The notes below the pieces were generated by a model. That model was not told the DNA's origin and did no database searches. It saw only the letters and a list, made by a program, of their open reading frames with translations. The translations under genes and the position numbers were made by a program. Positions 8,091 through 18,851 of a stretch of DNA of 64,000 nucleotides are shown here, one piece after another; positions within the stretch are counted from its first letter, which is position 1, and every line of letters begins with the position of its first letter. Origin of the DNA: Verrucomicrobiota bacterium (GTDB lineage Bacteria; Verrucomicrobiota; Verrucomicrobiia; Limisphaerales; JACPZS01); the NCBI GenBank assembly GCA_016195385.1, contig JACPZS010000112.1, forward strand, positions 1-64,000. The letters are read 5' to 3'.

Positions 8091-8633
8091 TCACGAGCCT
8101 GCTTGTTTCAATCTCCATACTTCCATCACATGATACGGTCCCGGCTCGCAACCGCCAGCCTCAAACTCAGCGGCAAGGCGAAACGCGACGTCTACATCTT
8201 CAAGCAAACACTGACGAGTCACCTCAACCTGCTCCGCCATGTGATTGCAGGAAAGTGGTGAACACTCAAAGCTGCTCCCAGCGCTACGACTAACAATATC
8301 AACCCCAAGACGCTCAAAGTAGCCGGGTAACGGCTGAACGTGCAAATTTGGAATTTCAAACGGCTGCTGCTGGCCATCGATGAAGACAACCGGGAACATC
8401 TTGTACGCGTAAAGCTCAAACTCTGAGCGCACAGTCTCGGGAATGATACTGAGCGCCAGCTCTGGAGTGTCGTAAACCCACATCTCATTGTGTCGCCACT
8501 CGTCCCTCCAACCATCGGGGTCTTCCGAAACGCAGTTTGAAACACTGCACACCTCCTCTACGCCTGCTGCTTTAAGCCAGTCTGGACGCTTCATCGTCCG
8601 CTTCGGGAAATAGCCAATGAGTATCGGAGTCAT
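8091..8633 (-). CDS. Hypothetical protein, unrecognised
   Basis: A 180-residue protein that opens MTPILIGYFPKRTMKRPDWL and contains a Cys-rich stretch (EEVCSVSNCVSEDP). It continues with an aromatic-rich alpha/beta sequence. No signal peptide or membrane span is visible and I cannot assign a family. Open frame extends upstream beyond 8633, but that part lies antisense to or within trpG and has the low-complexity look of an out-of-frame translation, so I start at the ATG at 8633. It lies 23 bp downstream of trpG on the same strand and may share its transcript. Confidence 0.55.
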   Translation of the reverse strand: MTPILIGYFPKRTMKRPDWLKAAGVEEVCSVSNCVSEDPDGWRDEWRHNEMWVYDTPELALSIIPETVRSEFELYAYKMFPVVFIDGQQQPFEIPNLHVQPLPGYFERLGVDIVSRSAGSSFECSPLSCNHMAEQVEVTRQCLLEDVDVAFRLAAEFEAGGCEPGPYHVMEVWRLKQAGS

Positions 8634-8656
8634 GTGCGTGAACGCCGACTTTGAAC

Positions 8657-9223
8657 TCAGCCTAGCTCCAAAAAGTTTTTCATGATCGTGCGGCCGCTCT
8701 CGGTCAGGATGCTTTCCGGATGAAACTGCACGCCCCAGATCGGAAATTCCTTGTGCCGCACGCCCATGATTTCGCCTTCGTCCGTCTCCGCCGTGATTTC
8801 CAAGCACGACGGCATTGTGTCGCGCTTGATGACGAGCGAGTGATAGCGCGTGGCATTGAACGGATTCGGCATGTCCTTGAACAAATCTTTTTCGTTGTGC
8901 CGAATCGGCGAAGTCTTGCCGTGCATCATCCGGTAATTCACGACCACTTGCGCGCCGAACGTGTGACCGATGCATTGATGACCAAGGCAAACGCCGAAGA
9001 CCGGCAATTGTGGGCCGAACGTGCGGATGATTTCGTTGGACAGGCCGGATTCGCGCGGCGAACACGGCCCCGGCGACACGAGGATGCGCTCGGGTTTGAG
9101 CGCGCGGATTTGATCGAGCGTGATCTGGTCGTTGCGCTGCACTTGAAGATCAACGCGCAACTCGCCCAGATACTGGACGAGGTTGTAGGTGAAGGAATCG
9201 TAGTTGTCGATGACTAGCAGCAT
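8657..9223 (-). CDS. trpG: Anthranilate/aminodeoxychorismate synthase glutaminase subunit
   Basis: The 188-residue class I glutamine amidotransferase begins [19 protein letters not shown], the classic TrpG/PabA start. The catalytic triad is visible: Cys in FGVCLGHQ near residue 79, and His and Glu in [10 protein letters not shown] near residues 169-171. It releases ammonia from glutamine for anthranilate or aminodeoxychorismate synthesis. Sequence alone does not separate TrpG from PabA, and many bacteria use one protein for both. No trpE or pabB is adjacent. The start at 9223 is fixed by the conserved N-terminus. Confidence 0.93.
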   Translation of the reverse strand: MLLVIDNYDSFTYNLVQYLGELRVDLQVQRNDQITLDQIRALKPERILVSPGPCSPRESGLSNEIIRTFGPQLPVFGVCLGHQCIGHTFGAQVVVNYRMMHGKTSPIRHNEKDLFKDMPNPFNATRYHSLVIKRDTMPSCLEITAETDEGEIMGVRHKEFPIWGVQFHPESILTESGRTIMKNFLELG

Positions 9224-9577
9224 ACTTCGTTGCCGCACACGATAACGAGTTGCACAGCTTGCGCCAACCGAAATCCCTTCTCGGCGAGAACTCGCTCGCT
9301 TCGACTTGCGGGGTAATCCCAAAATTGAATTCTACCGGCTGGCCGCAGTGTCGGCTTTGCTTTGTGCGCTGCGTGTTCATTTCGGGACGCAGCCTAACCA
9401 AACAGCCAACGACGCGGTTAATTGAAAATTCCGAAACCTCGTCGAAGCACAGATGATGAATCCGTTTGCTCGAACCTGCCGTGAAATTGGAAGAAGCAAC
9501 GAAGCGCGCCGTCCTGAAGCGCGTCTTCTTTCGCGTGAGCAATCGTGTGGCAGCGATGTTGCGAGGAAAGCAGCGTC
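9224..9577. other. Intergenic region between trpG and the prepilin-like gene
   Basis: About 350 bp with no supported gene. Both flanking genes are on the minus strand, so this stretch should contain the trpG promoter (near 9224-9300) and the 3' untranslated region of the prepilin-like gene (near 9577). I could not identify a convincing -35/-10 pair, attenuator peptide or hairpin terminator by eye. Confidence 0.4.
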
Positions 9578-10315
9578 CTATTTCTTCGTGTCTTCACCCG
9601 CGCTCAGACCGCCGATCGTCCAGTCCAGGTTGTAGTCGCCGTACGGTTTAGTCAGGTTCAAATTGCGAAACAGCGTGAATGCCGAATGACTGTCCACAAA
9701 CAGGATCGGGAATCCCTCCTTGCCATGAGCGATGTTCTTGTCGCCGAGGTTGCCGAATTGCGGTTCCGCGAAGCACGCGATAATGGCTTTCTTGCTTGGC
9801 GACTTCACCTCCGTGGTGCTGCGCTGCCGGAGAACCGGATTGAACGTGTCGTCGTTGTAAAACTGGTGATAGTAATAATACGAACAGCCGAAGAGCAGTT
9901 CATTCGTGCGGATGCCGTTTGCCGCGCCGTTCATTTTCGTCCAATCAAAGTTCCACGGCGGCGGACGATCGCTCGGGCAAACATAGAACGCGTAGGAGTT
10001 CGTGCTGAGGTAAGGATTGAACAATTTGAGCAGATCGACGAACGGCATCTGCGGCCAGGCACGTCCGGAAAAAGGGAACCTGTCGTTGTTGTCGCCGGTG
10101 TAGAGCGCCATCGTGATGCCGAGCTGGCGCAGGTTGGAAACGCATTTCACGGTGCGCGCCTTGACTTTGGCTGTGGCGAGCGCGGGCAACAACATGCTGG
10201 CAAGGATGGCGATGATCGCGACGACAACGAGAAGTTCAATCAAAGTGAATGCGACACCAGGCAGAAGAAAACCGGAACCGTGCTGATGCCGCCGACAGGA
10301 CAGGCTGGGTTTCAT
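9578..10315 (-). CDS. Prepilin-type N-terminal cleavage/methylation protein (DUF1559-like)
   Basis: The 245-residue protein has a class III (prepilin) leader: a short basic N-terminus followed by [18 protein letters not shown], with the invariant Glu at +5 of the mature form. Next comes [24 protein letters not shown], typical of the large Verrucomicrobiota/Planctomycetota pseudopilin family. The C-terminal [15 protein letters not shown] is a degenerate form of that family's H-X9-DG motif. It is probably processed by a prepilin peptidase and displayed through a type II secretion or pilus system. The family is amplified in these phyla and its role is unclear. It lies 44 bp downstream of the P-type ATPase gene. 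Confidence 0.85.
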   Translation of the reverse strand: MKPSLSCRRHQHGSGFLLPGVAFTLIELLVVVAIIAILASMLLPALATAKVKARTVKCVSNLRQLGITMALYTGDNNDRFPFSGRAWPQMPFVDLLKLFNPYLSTNSYAFYVCPSDRPPPWNFDWTKMNGAANGIRTNELLFGCSYYYYHQFYNDDTFNPVLRQRSTTEVKSPSKKAIIACFAEPQFGNLGDKNIAHGKEGFPILFVDSHSAFTLFRNLNLTKPYGDYNLDWTIGGLSAGEDTKK

Positions 10316-10359
10316 GTAGCCGAGAATAGAGAAAACCGCGCTGTGCTGCAAGCAGCGGT

Positions 10360-13284
10360 TTACAACGGAGCGCAGGGTGGTGTGTGTCGCCGCCGGCCAG
10401 CCGGAGCACGGTCGGAAACTTGTGATTGGCCGTGAGCCTGACCTCGAACAATCCATTTCCTGCCCTCTTCCAGCAGCAACATCGCAAGCGCGAAAGGCAG
10501 CATGAACAGCCATGCCGCGAGCGGAATGGGCGCGGTGCCAAAAACGGCGTTGCCCCACGGCGAGTAATCAATGAGCAGGGTGAGAGTGACTTCAACCGCG
10601 ATGCCCAGGAGAATCAGCGGATTGCGGAACAGGCCGAAGCGAAGGACGGACTCGCGCCGGCTGCGACAGAGGAGGACGTTCACCACCTGCATCACAATGA
10701 TGGCGGTCAGGCATGCGGTCGTGGCCTGCCGATAGAGCGGCGCGTTCGCGGCGAGTGATTCGCCGTAGTTCCAACCGCCGGACTTCAACACGAAGAAAAA
10801 CGCAGCCATCGCGCCAGCGGCTTGCAGGAGTCCAAGCCAGAGGTAGGCGCGGGCGATGAGCGCGAAGTTGAGCAATCGTTCGGTCCGCGGGCGCGGCGGC
10901 TGACGCATCGTCTGTGGGTTCGATGGCTCGGCGCCGAGCGCGAGCGCGGGCACCATGTCCGTGCCCAGGTCCACGGCGAGGATTTGGATGATGGTCAGCG
11001 GCAGCGGAATTTTGAAGAGCACGAAAGCCAGATACGGCACCAGTTCCGGGATGTTCGAGGTGAGGATGTAGGCGAGGAATTTGCGGATGTTGGCATAGAC
11101 CGCGCGGCCTTCCTCAATGGCGGCGACGATGGTGGTGAAGTTGTCGTCGAGCAGGATGATGTCGGAGGCTTCGCGCGCCACGTCGCTGCCGCAACGGCCC
11201 ATCGAGATGCCGATGTCCGCCTGCTTCAGCGCGGGCGCGTCGTTCACACCGTCGCCGGTGACGGCGACAACTTCCTTCTTTCGCTTCAGCGCGGTGACGA
11301 TGCGCATCTTCTGATCGGCGGCGACGCGGGCGAAGAGAACTTCCGGGGCGTCGAGGGCGAGTTGGAGTTGTATGTTGGAGAGGCGGCGAAGCTGGTCGCC
11401 GGTGATGACCGAAGGCTGCGCGGACTTCACCAGGCCAATGGTCCGCGCGATGGCAACGGCGGTGTGCGGGTGATCACCCGTCACCATGATGACCCGGATC
11501 CCGGCCTCACGGCAGCGCGCGATGGCGGCAGGCACCTCGGGTCGAGGCGGGTCTTCGAGGCCGACGAGGCCGGCGAAGGTGAGATGCTCTTCCAACTCGT
11601 GCATTTCGAGGCCGCGATGGACCCGTTCCCCCTCACCCCGGCCCTCTCCCCCAGGGAGAGGGAGAACGGCATCCCGTCGTGGGCTAAAGACGGGAGTGCT
11701 CGACGGATCGCTGGGCGGCGAAGTTTTCCCCCTCTCCTTGGGGGAGAGGGCCGGGGTGAGGGGGAAGGGCGCTCCCGAAGCTGTCAGCGCGTCGGGCACC
11801 TGTCTCCACGCCAGCGCCAGCACGCGCAATCCTTCGTTCGCCATCTCGTTCTGCGCCGTGACGATGCGCGCCCGCCACTCGCCGTCGAGCGCCGCCGTCC
11901 CGTCGCTCACCTCCACGTGCTCGCACAACGGGAGCACGGCTTCCGGCGCGCCCTTGATGAAAAGCACGTTGCCCTCCGCGCCCTCGTGCAGGGTGGACAT
12001 GCGCCGCCGTTTCGAGTCGAAGGGGATTTCGTCAAGACGCGGGCGCTCGATGGCGCCAGGGATGATGTCCTCCGCCAACTCGACCAGCGCGACTTCCAAC
12101 GGATCGCCGAGCCACAGCCGCCCGCCGTTCTGCACCGTCGGCTTCAAGTTGTGCGACTGGCGCGCAATCTCGAAAAAGCGTCGATGCGTGCCTGACAGCG
12201 AATGCACTCGCGCTTCGTCCGATGCCTCGACCCTTTGGTCGCCAAGCCACAGTCGCTTTGCCGTCAGCCGATTCTCCGTAAGCGTGCCGGTTTTGTCCGT
12301 GCAGATCACCGTCGCCGCGCCCAGCGTTTCCACCGCGGGCAGGTGTCGCACGAGGGCGTTGCGTTTCGCCATGCGCTGCGAACCCATCGCCAGCGCGAGC
12401 GTGAGCGTGGGCAGCAATCCCTCGGGCACGTTCGCGACAATGATGCCGATGGTGAAGATGAAATTGGTCCAGAACGGCAGTCCGATGGCGCGTCCGATGA
12501 AGAAGAACACCACGCCCATTCCCAGCGCCAGCAAGCCAACGAGCCGGCTGAGGCGGACGACTTCCTTCTGCAAGGGCGAGAGCGGCTCCCTGGCTGCCTG
12601 CGTGAGGTGGGCAATCTGGCCGAACGCCGTCTGCATACCCGTGGCGAACACCAGCGCTGTCGCTTCGCCCGACACGACGGACGTGCCGGCCAGCAGCACG
12701 TTGCTGCTATGGAGAAAATCCGGTTCGTCCGAAGTGTTTGCATCGCGCGAATGCGGCAGCGACTCCCCGGTGACCGTGGCATTGTTGACGCGCAGAGCGA
12801 ACGCCTCGATGACGCGGCAGTCGGCCGGCACGATGTCGCCGGCTTCGAGGAAGAGCACGTCGCCGGGAACGAGGTCGGAGGCGGGCGCCTGCGTGGCGCT
12901 GGCATCGCGCCGCACTTTGACCTGCTGCGGCAACAGACGTTGCAATGCGTCCAGGGCCCGCTCCGCACGATACTTCTGCCAGAAGGAGAACGTGCCGTTG
13001 ATGATAATCACCCCGACGATGGCAAAGCCCAACGCGAGCATGCCCTGACCCGGCTCGCGCGCCTCCGCGACGAACGCCAGCGCCGCCGCCACCCAGAGGA
13101 TGATGGCGAAGAAGTGGGTGAAGCTTGTGAAGAAGCGTCGCAGCAAAGGCTCGCGCTGCACGGCCTCGAGTGCATTCCGGCCAAATTCCCGCAGCCGGCG
13201 AGCCGCCTCGACCGCCGACAATCCTTCCGGCCCGCTCTGCACGCTGGCGAAGGACTCCTCGACGGTGAGGTGTTGGATTCTCAC
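10360..13284 (-). CDS. Cation-transporting P-type ATPase (P2-type, Na/K-like TM4)
   Basis: The 974-residue protein has the P2-ATPase order: cation_ATPase_N, membrane pair, actuator domain with [10 protein letters not shown]4 motif [10 protein letters not shown], phosphorylation motif [10 protein letters not shown] (Asp near residue 329), nucleotide domain with KGAPEAVL, hinge [10 protein letters not shown] and [20 protein letters not shown], then C-terminal spans. The [21 protein letters not shown] context resembles Na/K- and H/K-type pumps more than Ca pumps, but the ion is not certain. A 47-codon palindromic repeat is inserted in frame just before the P domain (11626-11766). The gene starts 6 bp after fdh and ends the operon. 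The last ~20 residues are unusually basic and His/Pro-rich. Confidence 0.9.
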   Translation of the reverse strand: MRIQHLTVEESFASVQSGPEGLSAVEAARRLREFGRNALEAVQREPLLRRFFTSFTHFFAIILWVAAALAFVAEAREPGQGMLALGFAIVGVIIINGTFSFWQKYRAERALDALQRLLPQQVKVRRDASATQAPASDLVPGDVLFLEAGDIVPADCRVIEAFALRVNNATVTGESLPHSRDANTSDEPDFLHSSNVLLAGTSVVSGEATALVFATGMQTAFGQIAHLTQAAREPLSPLQKEVVRLSRLVGLLALGMGVVFFFIGRAIGLPFWTNFIFTIGIIVANVPEGLLPTLTLALAMGSQRMAKRNALVRHLPAVETLGAATVICTDKTGTLTENRLTAKRLWLGDQRVEASDEARVHSLSGTHRRFFEIARQSHNLKPTVQNGGRLWLGDPLEVALVELAEDIIPGAIERPRLDEIPFDSKRRRMSTLHEGAEGNVLFIKGAPEAVLPLCEHVEVSDGTAALDGEWRARIVTAQNEMANEGLRVLALAWRQVPDALTASGAPFPLTPALSPKERGKTSPPSDPSSTPVFSPRRDAVLPLPGGEGRGEGERVHRGLEMHELEEHLTFAGLVGLEDPPRPEVPAAIARCREAGIRVIMVTGDHPHTAVAIARTIGLVKSAQPSVITGDQLRRLSNIQLQLALDAPEVLFARVAADQKMRIVTALKRKKEVVAVTGDGVNDAPALKQADIGISMGRCGSDVAREASDIILLDDNFTTIVAAIEEGRAVYANIRKFLAYILTSNIPELVPYLAFVLFKIPLPLTIIQILAVDLGTDMVPALALGAEPSNPQTMRQPPRPRTERLLNFALIARAYLWLGLLQAAGAMAAFFFVLKSGGWNYGESLAANAPLYRQATTACLTAIIVMQVVNVLLCRSRRESVLRFGLFRNPLILLGIAVEVTLTLLIDYSPWGNAVFGTAPIPLAAWLFMLPFALAMLLLEEGRKWIVRGQAHGQSQVSDRAPAGRRRHTPPCAPL
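11626..11766. repeat. 141-bp palindromic element, copy 1, in frame inside the P-type ATPase
   Basis: The ends are perfect 25-bp inverted repeats, 11626-11650 (TTCCCCCTCACCCCGGCCCT...) and 11742-11766, enclosing 91 bp. At 141 bp it is exactly 47 codons and keeps the ATPase frame. It is translated as [13 protein letters not shown] at one end and GGEGRGEGE at the other. A second 141-bp copy lies in the PEP synthase gene. It falls between the nucleotide-binding and phosphorylation domains, where a surface loop could tolerate it. Confidence 0.92.
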
Positions 13285-13290
13285 ACCGAC

Positions 13291-16110
13291 TCACGCTTTC
13301 TCCACGCTCACCGCCACGACCTTGTATTCCGGCGTCATCACCACGCGGTCGCGGTGCGGACTGGTGAGCTGGTTCAGGAACACTCCCGTGGTGTGAAACG
13401 TGGCGAACAACTCGCCGGGCTTCACGCGCGCGTCAAGTCGCAAAGGCATGACCGCCGCGCCGTGCCGGCTGCGGACGCGCACGCGCTCGCCGTCGTGCAA
13501 GCTGAGGCGCCTGGCATCCGCCGGCGCAATGTCGAGCGTGTCAGTTGCGCGCAGCATCGCGTTGGGCGTGCGCATGGTCATGGTGCCGGCGTTGAACTGG
13601 TAAAGCGTGCGGCCCGTCGTCAGCAGAAACGGGAACTCGGCGGTCGTCGTCTCGGTAGTGGGCGTGAACTCGACGCGCTTGAGCGGGGCGCGCTGACCGT
13701 GCGGGAAGCTCTCTGCGTGAAGAATGGTCGTGCCGGGATGGTCCTCGGCGGGACAGGGCCATTGCAATCCGCCGTGTTCGAGCCGCGCGTAGCTGATGCC
13801 GGCGCCGGCTTTCCAGACGGCGCGGACTTCGTTCCAGATTTCCTCGGGGGAGTGGAAGTCGAAGCCGCCTTGAACCGGAGCGCCGGTCTCCGACCCGGCG
13901 CGTTGGACAGCCTTGAACACGCCGGGTCGGAGACCGGCGCTCCGTTGCATCGCCTTCGCCACCGCGCAGATGATTTTCCAATCGGGCTTCGAGTGGCCGA
14001 GCGGCTTCAAGGCCTGGCGCACGCGCTGCACCCGGCGCTCGGAGTTCATGAACGTGCCGTCCTTCTCGAAGGACGAGCAGGCCGGGAGGAAGACGTGCCC
14101 GAACTCGCGCGCCAGCTCGTTCATGAACATGTCTTGTACGACCACGAAGTCCAGTTTCGCCAACGCTCCTCTGGTCACGATTGCGTTCGGGTTCGTCAAC
14201 GCCACGTCGTAGCCGATGGCCCAGAGCGCCCTCAGCTTTTGGTCGGCAGCGGCATCCATCATCTGCATCAGGTTCCAGCCGGGCGTGTGCGGAATGGGCG
14301 CCTGCCACACCGCTTCGAAGGCGTCACGCCCTTGATCAAGCGGGACGAAGCCCGTGAGGTTGCCCGGCTCGCAGCCCATCTGGGCGGCGCCTTGCACGTT
14401 GTTCTGGCCGCGCAACGGATTCACGCCGCTGCCGGGCTTGCCGAAGTTGCCGGTGAGCAGCGCGAGGTTCACGAGGCACATGACGCTTTCAGTGCCCTGA
14501 ACGTGCTCGGTCATGCCGAGTCCGTGGAAACACATCGCCGGCTGGTGCGTCGAATAGAGCCGGGCGGCCTGGCGAATGAGGTCGGCGGAAACTCCGGTGA
14601 TGGCGGCGGCGCGCTCCGGCGTCCACGCCGCGATGAAGTCGCAGTAAGCCTCGAAGTCGCTCACGCGGTCGCGCAGCGCGGCTTCGTCGGTCAGTCCCTC
14701 GGTGACGATGACGTGAGCGAGCGCGTGGAGCAGCGGGACGTTCGTGCCCGGTCGAAGTTGCAGATGAACGTCGGCGTACTGGACCAGTTCGATTTCGCGC
14801 GGATCGATGACGATGAGCTTCGCGCCGCGCAAAACCGCCTGCTTGATGCGCGCGCCGACGATGGGATGGTTCTCGGTCGGATTGCAGCCGCAGACGACGA
14901 AAGCTGCGGCGTGCTCGATGTCATCGAAGGAGTTGGTTGCCGCGCCGGTGCCGAGCGTTTGTTTCATGCCGGCGGCGGTGGGCGCGTGGCAGACGCGGGC
15001 GCAGCAGTCCACGTTGTTCGTGCCGAGCACGACGCGGGCGAATTTCTGCGCGAGATAGTTTTCCTCGTTGGTTCCTCGCGCCGACCCAAGCACGCCGAGG
15101 CTGTCAGGGCCGGTCTCCTCCAGGATTCTGCTGAAATTGTTCGCGACGCACTCGATGGCTTCGGGCCATGAGACTTTGTGCCATTCGCCGTCTTCGCGAA
15201 TCATCGGCTCAGTCACGCGGTCGGCGGCATGGGTGAAGTCAAACGCGTAGCGGCCCTTCACGCAGAGATGCCCCTTGCTCACGGGCGCGTCGAACAAAGG
15301 CTTCACTTGAACGATACGGCCTTCGCGCGTGCCGACATTCATTTCACAGCCGACGCCGCAGTAGGGGCAAGTGGTCCGCGTCCATTTCGTCGGCGGACCG
15401 TGACGGAGGATCGATTGGTCTTCGAGCGCGCCGGTGGGACAAGTATCGACGCACGCGCCGCAACTCACGCAGGAACTGGTCAGCAACGTCGCGCCGTCCG
15501 GCACGATGCGCGCGTCGTGGCCGGGCCCCGTCACATGCCAGACGAACTGGCCCTGCACCTCGCTGCAGATCCGCACGCATCGGAAGCAGTCGATGCAGCG
15601 CGACATGTCGGCGGCGAGATACGGGTGGGTGGTGTCCCGGAAGGCAGTTGAGAAAGTGGGAAAGTGAGAAAGTGGGAATAAACTCACTGGCGTCCTCTCG
15701 CTTTCGCACTTTCCCGCCTGCTCACTTTCAGGTCCGTGCACTTCAGAGCATCCGTTCACCGACTTTATCCCATAGGCACGCAGCCACCGGTGAAACTGCT
15801 TCTCCGGCCAGCGCTCCACCGCTTCTTTTGCATAATCCTCCGCGAGCAACTGGAGCAGCGTGCGACGCGTCTCCTCAACTTCCGGCGTGTGGGTTTCGAT
15901 CTCCATCCCGTCGGTCACGGGCGTGGCGCAGGCGGGAACCAGATTGTGGATGCCGCGCACTCGTACGAGGCAGAGCCGGCACGCGCCCGCCGGTTTGAGT
16001 CGGTCGTCGTGGCAGAGCGTCGGGACTTCGACCCCGGCCAGCCGCGTGGCGCGCAACACGGTCGAGTCGTCCGGCACGTCCAGCGTCCGACCGTTGACGC
16101 GCAGTTTCAT
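13291..16110 (-). CDS. Formate dehydrogenase catalytic (alpha) subunit, molybdopterin type
   Basis: The 939-residue protein combines an N-terminal NuoG-like ferredoxin region with a molybdopterin oxidoreductase. Visible are the [2Fe-2S] cysteines ([15 protein letters not shown], residues 33-47), two [4Fe-4S] motifs ([11 protein letters not shown] near 170 and [14 protein letters not shown] near 211) and the Mo-domain cluster CPYCGVGC near 248. The active-site Cys lies in [10 protein letters not shown] near 367, and the C-terminal MGD-binding domain ends the protein. This matches NAD-linked or hydrogenase-linked FDH alpha subunits that oxidise formate to CO2, and the active-site residue is Cys, not Sec. 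Two palindromic repeats are inserted in frame. No beta/gamma subunit or FdhD lies nearby. Its start overlaps the stop of the upstream synthetase gene by 4 bp. Confidence 0.9.
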   Translation of the reverse strand: MKLRVNGRTLDVPDDSTVLRATRLAGVEVPTLCHDDRLKPAGACRLCLVRVRGIHNLVPACATPVTDGMEIETHTPEVEETRRTLLQLLAEDYAKEAVERWPEKQFHRWLRAYGIKSVNGCSEVHGPESEQAGKCESERTPVSLFPLSHFPTFSTAFRDTTHPYLAADMSRCIDCFRCVRICSEVQGQFVWHVTGPGHDARIVPDGATLLTSSCVSCGACVDTCPTGALEDQSILRHGPPTKWTRTTCPYCGVGCEMNVGTREGRIVQVKPLFDAPVSKGHLCVKGRYAFDFTHAADRVTEPMIREDGEWHKVSWPEAIECVANNFSRILEETGPDSLGVLGSARGTNEENYLAQKFARVVLGTNNVDCCARVCHAPTAAGMKQTLGTGAATNSFDDIEHAAAFVVCGCNPTENHPIVGARIKQAVLRGAKLIVIDPREIELVQYADVHLQLRPGTNVPLLHALAHVIVTEGLTDEAALRDRVSDFEAYCDFIAAWTPERAAAITGVSADLIRQAARLYSTHQPAMCFHGLGMTEHVQGTESVMCLVNLALLTGNFGKPGSGVNPLRGQNNVQGAAQMGCEPGNLTGFVPLDQGRDAFEAVWQAPIPHTPGWNLMQMMDAAADQKLRALWAIGYDVALTNPNAIVTRGALAKLDFVVVQDMFMNELAREFGHVFLPACSSFEKDGTFMNSERRVQRVRQALKPLGHSKPDWKIICAVAKAMQRSAGLRPGVFKAVQRAGSETGAPVQGGFDFHSPEEIWNEVRAVWKAGAGISYARLEHGGLQWPCPAEDHPGTTILHAESFPHGQRAPLKRVEFTPTTETTTAEFPFLLTTGRTLYQFNAGTMTMRTPNAMLRATDTLDIAPADARRLSLHDGERVRVRSRHGAAVMPLRLDARVKPGELFATFHTTGVFLNQLTSPHRDRVVMTPEYKVVAVSVEKA
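13876..13944. repeat. 69-bp palindromic element in frame inside formate dehydrogenase
   Basis: Perfect 24-bp inverted arms at 13876-13899 (CGGAGCGCCGGTCTCCGACC...) and 13921-13944 enclose a 21-bp loop. The length, 69 bp, is 23 codons. It is translated as [20 protein letters not shown] plus a few residues, which has no counterpart in formate dehydrogenases. It sits in the linker before the C-terminal MGD-binding domain. It is unrelated in sequence to the 141-bp element. Confidence 0.9.
15656..15717. repeat. Imperfect GAAAGTG-rich palindrome in frame inside formate dehydrogenase
   Basis: Arms at 15656-15672 (GTGGGAAAGTGAGAAAG) and 15701-15717 are inverted copies with two mismatches in 17. Similar purine-rich sequence extends beyond both arms (about 15646-15732). 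The encoded stretch ([18 protein letters not shown] and following) has no match in the conserved FDH sequence. It falls between the N-terminal ferredoxin domain and the first [4Fe-4S] motif. The exact insertion borders are uncertain. Confidence 0.7.
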
Positions 16111-18845
16111 AACGCCAACTCCGCCCTGTATTCGTTCCCTCCCTGGACATGTTCAACCTTGAAGCCGACTTGCCGGGCGACGTGCTGCATCTCGTGGTTG
16201 TCGGCAAGCATGGTGGCGGTGATACGTTCAAGTTTTTCGTCGCGGCCGGCCTGGACGAGCAGTTTCAGAAGCTGTGCGCCGAGGCCTTGCCGCTGCCATT
16301 GGTCGCTGACGGTGAGGGCGAACTCAGCTTCATTCGCGCCGTGCAGTTTGCTGAGGCGGCCGATGCCGAGGATTTCCGCTTGGTGGGTCTGCGGGTTGCG
16401 GCGCTCGACCACGAGCACCATCTCGCGGTCGTAGTCGATGAAGCACATGCGGCTGAGGCGCTCATGGGCAATGCGCTGGTCGAGCTTCAGCGGCGCGAAG
16501 TAGCGCAGATAGACACTGCGATCGGAAAGCGTCTGGTGGAACTTCACCATCAGCGGCTCGTCTTCGGGCCGGATGGGGCGGATGCTCACCTCGGTTCCAT
16601 CCCCCAGTTTCCACGGCGTGATATAACGCGATGGATAAGGCCGGATGGCGGGTCTGGGCAGATGTTCTTCGGACGTGCCGGTGGGGTGCAGCACCACCCG
16701 CGCATCGAGCGCCAGCAACCGATCGGAGGACGCGAGCAGCGGGTTGATGTCGATCTCGGCAATCCAGCGCAGTTCGGCGACGAGCTGGCTGAAGCGAACA
16801 AGGAGTTGTTCGAGCGCGGCGAGGTCAACCGCCTTTCGCCCGCGCACGCCTTGCAGGGCCGTGAAGATTTTCGTGCGCTCCATCAAGCGCCGCGCGAGCG
16901 TGGCGTTGAGCGGCGGCAGGCCGAGGACCGTGTCCTTGATCACTTCGACGAGCTGGCCACCGGCGCCGAACAGCAGCACAGGGCCAAACTGGGGATCAAT
17001 CGTGCTGCCCAGGATTAGCTCGTAGCCATCCGTCGAGACCATCGGCTGGACCGTGCAGCCAAGGAAGTGCTGGGCGCCCGCGCGCTCGCGGCATGCATTC
17101 TGGATCACCTGCCACGCGTTACGGACGCCGCCCGGCGTGCGGATACTCAACTGCACACCACCCACGTCGGTCTTGTGGGTGATGGTTTCGGAATGAAGCT
17201 TCAGCACGACGGGAAAGCCGAGTTTCTCCGCAAGCGCCACAGCTTCGTCTTCGCTCCGCGCGATCCGTGTTTCGACTGTAGGAATGCCATAAGCGGCGAG
17301 AAGGTCCTTGGATTCAGTTTCCGTGAGGATGGTGCGCCCACTGCGACGAATGCGCTCCAATTCCGCCGCAGCGCTCGCAGGGGCGGCTTGTGCCCCGGAC
17401 GAGGCTTCCAGTGATGGCGTCTCGTAGATCGCGCGCAAGTTTTCGCTGTAACTCCACATCCGTTCAAAGGCCCGCGCGGCGCTGTCCGGGAATGGAAACG
17501 TCGGAATGCCGGCTTCGTTGAGCATCATCTCTCCCGCCTGCACCTCCGGCCCTCCCATCCAGCTGGCGAAAAGCGGCTTGCCCTCCAGTTTGGCGAAGGG
17601 TTTTAGCTGTTCCGCCGTCGCGGCGCAGTCGGTCATTTTTTGCGGCGTGAGAATGACGAGCAGCCCGTCGTTGTTGGGATCCTTGCTGACGATCTCCACC
17701 GCCTTCGAGTAACGCGCGGCGTCGGCGTCGCCCAGGATGTCCACCGGGTTCCCGTGGCTCCAGGGAGGGGGGAGCATCGCATCCAACGAAGCGCGCGTTT
17801 CCGGCGACAACTCCGCGAGCTTGCCGCCGCTGCGAATGAGCGCATCCGTGCTCAGCGCGCCCGGACCGCCCGCGTTCGTGATGATCGCCAGGCGCGGCCC
17901 GCGCGGGCGCGGCTGCTTCGCCAGGACCTCGGCCATGTTGAACAATTCAGCAATCGAATCCACCCGCAGCACTCCCACCCGTCGGAACGCCGCGTCAAGC
18001 ACCTCATCGCTCCCGGTCATCGACCCGGTGTGCGAAGCTGCGGCCTTGGCCGCCGCGTCGGTGCGGCCGACCTTGAGCACGATGATGGGCTTGGACAGCG
18101 CGACCTCTCGCGCGGCGGAAAGGAAGCTTCGCGCGTCACCCACGGACTCCATGTAACACACGATGCTTTTTGTCCGCGGATCATCGCCGAGGTAGGTGAT
18201 GAGGTCGCCCCAGCCCACGTCGAGCATCGAGCCGATGGAAACGAACGCGCTAAAGCCGACGTTTTCGCGGAAGCTCCAATCGAGAATCGCGGTGCAGAGC
18301 GCCCCGCTCTGGCTGAGGAAAGCCACCTTTCCCGGCCGGGCCAGGCCGGCGGCGAAGGTCGCGTTCAGTTGCGCGTGCGGCATCATCACACCGAGGCAGT
18401 TGGGGCCAATGATGCGCATGCCGCCGCGCCGAGCCTCCGCGAGAATCTCCCGCTCCATGTCGGCGCCGGCAGGCCCGGTTTCCTTGAAGCCAGCCGAGAT
18501 GATGATGGCGGAGGGAATGTCTTTCGCGACGCACTCGCGAATGACGCCGGGCACACTCGCTGCCGGCGTGACAATGACCGCAAGGTCGGGGACTTCGGGC
18601 AGTGCGTCGATGCTGGCGAAGGCCGCGCGACCGAGCACGACAGCGCGTTTTGGGTTTACCGGGAATACACTGCCTTTGAAGCTGGAGAGATTCTCCAGAA
18701 CCGCGCGCCCCACGCTGCCTCTCTTCTCGGTGGCGCCGATGACGGCGACACTCTTCGGGGCGAAGAGCGTGTCGAGCGCGGTGGAGCGGCGACGGCGCGA
18801 GATGTCGTGAACATTTCCGTGCGAGGGATGTCTGCCAATTGTCAT
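16107..18845 (-). CDS. ADP-forming acyl-CoA synthetase fused to a GNAT acetyltransferase
   Basis: The 912-residue fusion has a CoA-binding Rossmann domain ([19 protein letters not shown], residues 25-45) and a succinyl-CoA-ligase-like domain. The active-site His lies in [14 protein letters not shown] near residue 266. An ATP-grasp domain ([18 protein letters not shown] to GVQLSIRT, about 515-720) follows, and a C-terminal GNAT domain ([10 protein letters not shown], then [12 protein letters not shown]) spans about 755-912. The synthetase part interconverts acetyl-CoA plus ADP with acetate plus ATP. The GNAT part resembles Pat/YfiQ lysine acetyltransferases, where the synthetase half is often inactive, but here the His is kept. 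It lies between ppsA (6 bp) and fdh (4-bp overlap). Confidence 0.9.
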   Translation of the reverse strand: MTIGRHPSHGNVHDISRRRRSTALDTLFAPKSVAVIGATEKRGSVGRAVLENLSSFKGSVFPVNPKRAVVLGRAAFASIDALPEVPDLAVIVTPAASVPGVIRECVAKDIPSAIIISAGFKETGPAGADMEREILAEARRGGMRIIGPNCLGVMMPHAQLNATFAAGLARPGKVAFLSQSGALCTAILDWSFRENVGFSAFVSIGSMLDVGWGDLITYLGDDPRTKSIVCYMESVGDARSFLSAAREVALSKPIIVLKVGRTDAAAKAAASHTGSMTGSDEVLDAAFRRVGVLRVDSIAELFNMAEVLAKQPRPRGPRLAIITNAGGPGALSTDALIRSGGKLAELSPETRASLDAMLPPPWSHGNPVDILGDADAARYSKAVEIVSKDPNNDGLLVILTPQKMTDCAATAEQLKPFAKLEGKPLFASWMGGPEVQAGEMMLNEAGIPTFPFPDSAARAFERMWSYSENLRAIYETPSLEASSGAQAAPASAAAELERIRRSGRTILTETESKDLLAAYGIPTVETRIARSEDEAVALAEKLGFPVVLKLHSETITHKTDVGGVQLSIRTPGGVRNAWQVIQNACRERAGAQHFLGCTVQPMVSTDGYELILGSTIDPQFGPVLLFGAGGQLVEVIKDTVLGLPPLNATLARRLMERTKIFTALQGVRGRKAVDLAALEQLLVRFSQLVAELRWIAEIDINPLLASSDRLLALDARVVLHPTGTSEEHLPRPAIRPYPSRYITPWKLGDGTEVSIRPIRPEDEPLMVKFHQTLSDRSVYLRYFAPLKLDQRIAHERLSRMCFIDYDREMVLVVERRNPQTHQAEILGIGRLSKLHGANEAEFALTVSDQWQRQGLGAQLLKLLVQAGRDEKLERITATMLADNHEMQHVARQVGFKVEHVQGGNEYRAELAL

Positions 18846-18851
18846 GCCTCC

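Noticed and set aside
8634-9065. N-terminal extension of the hypothetical gene at 8091 running into trpG
   Set aside because: This part is an alternate-frame reading of trpG; the supported protein starts at 8633.
12202-15171. 989-codon open frame on the plus strand across the P-type ATPase and formate dehydrogenase
   Set aside because: Its translation is low in conserved motifs and rich in Arg, Gly and His, as expected for the antisense of GC-rich genes; the minus-strand frames carry full enzyme motifs.
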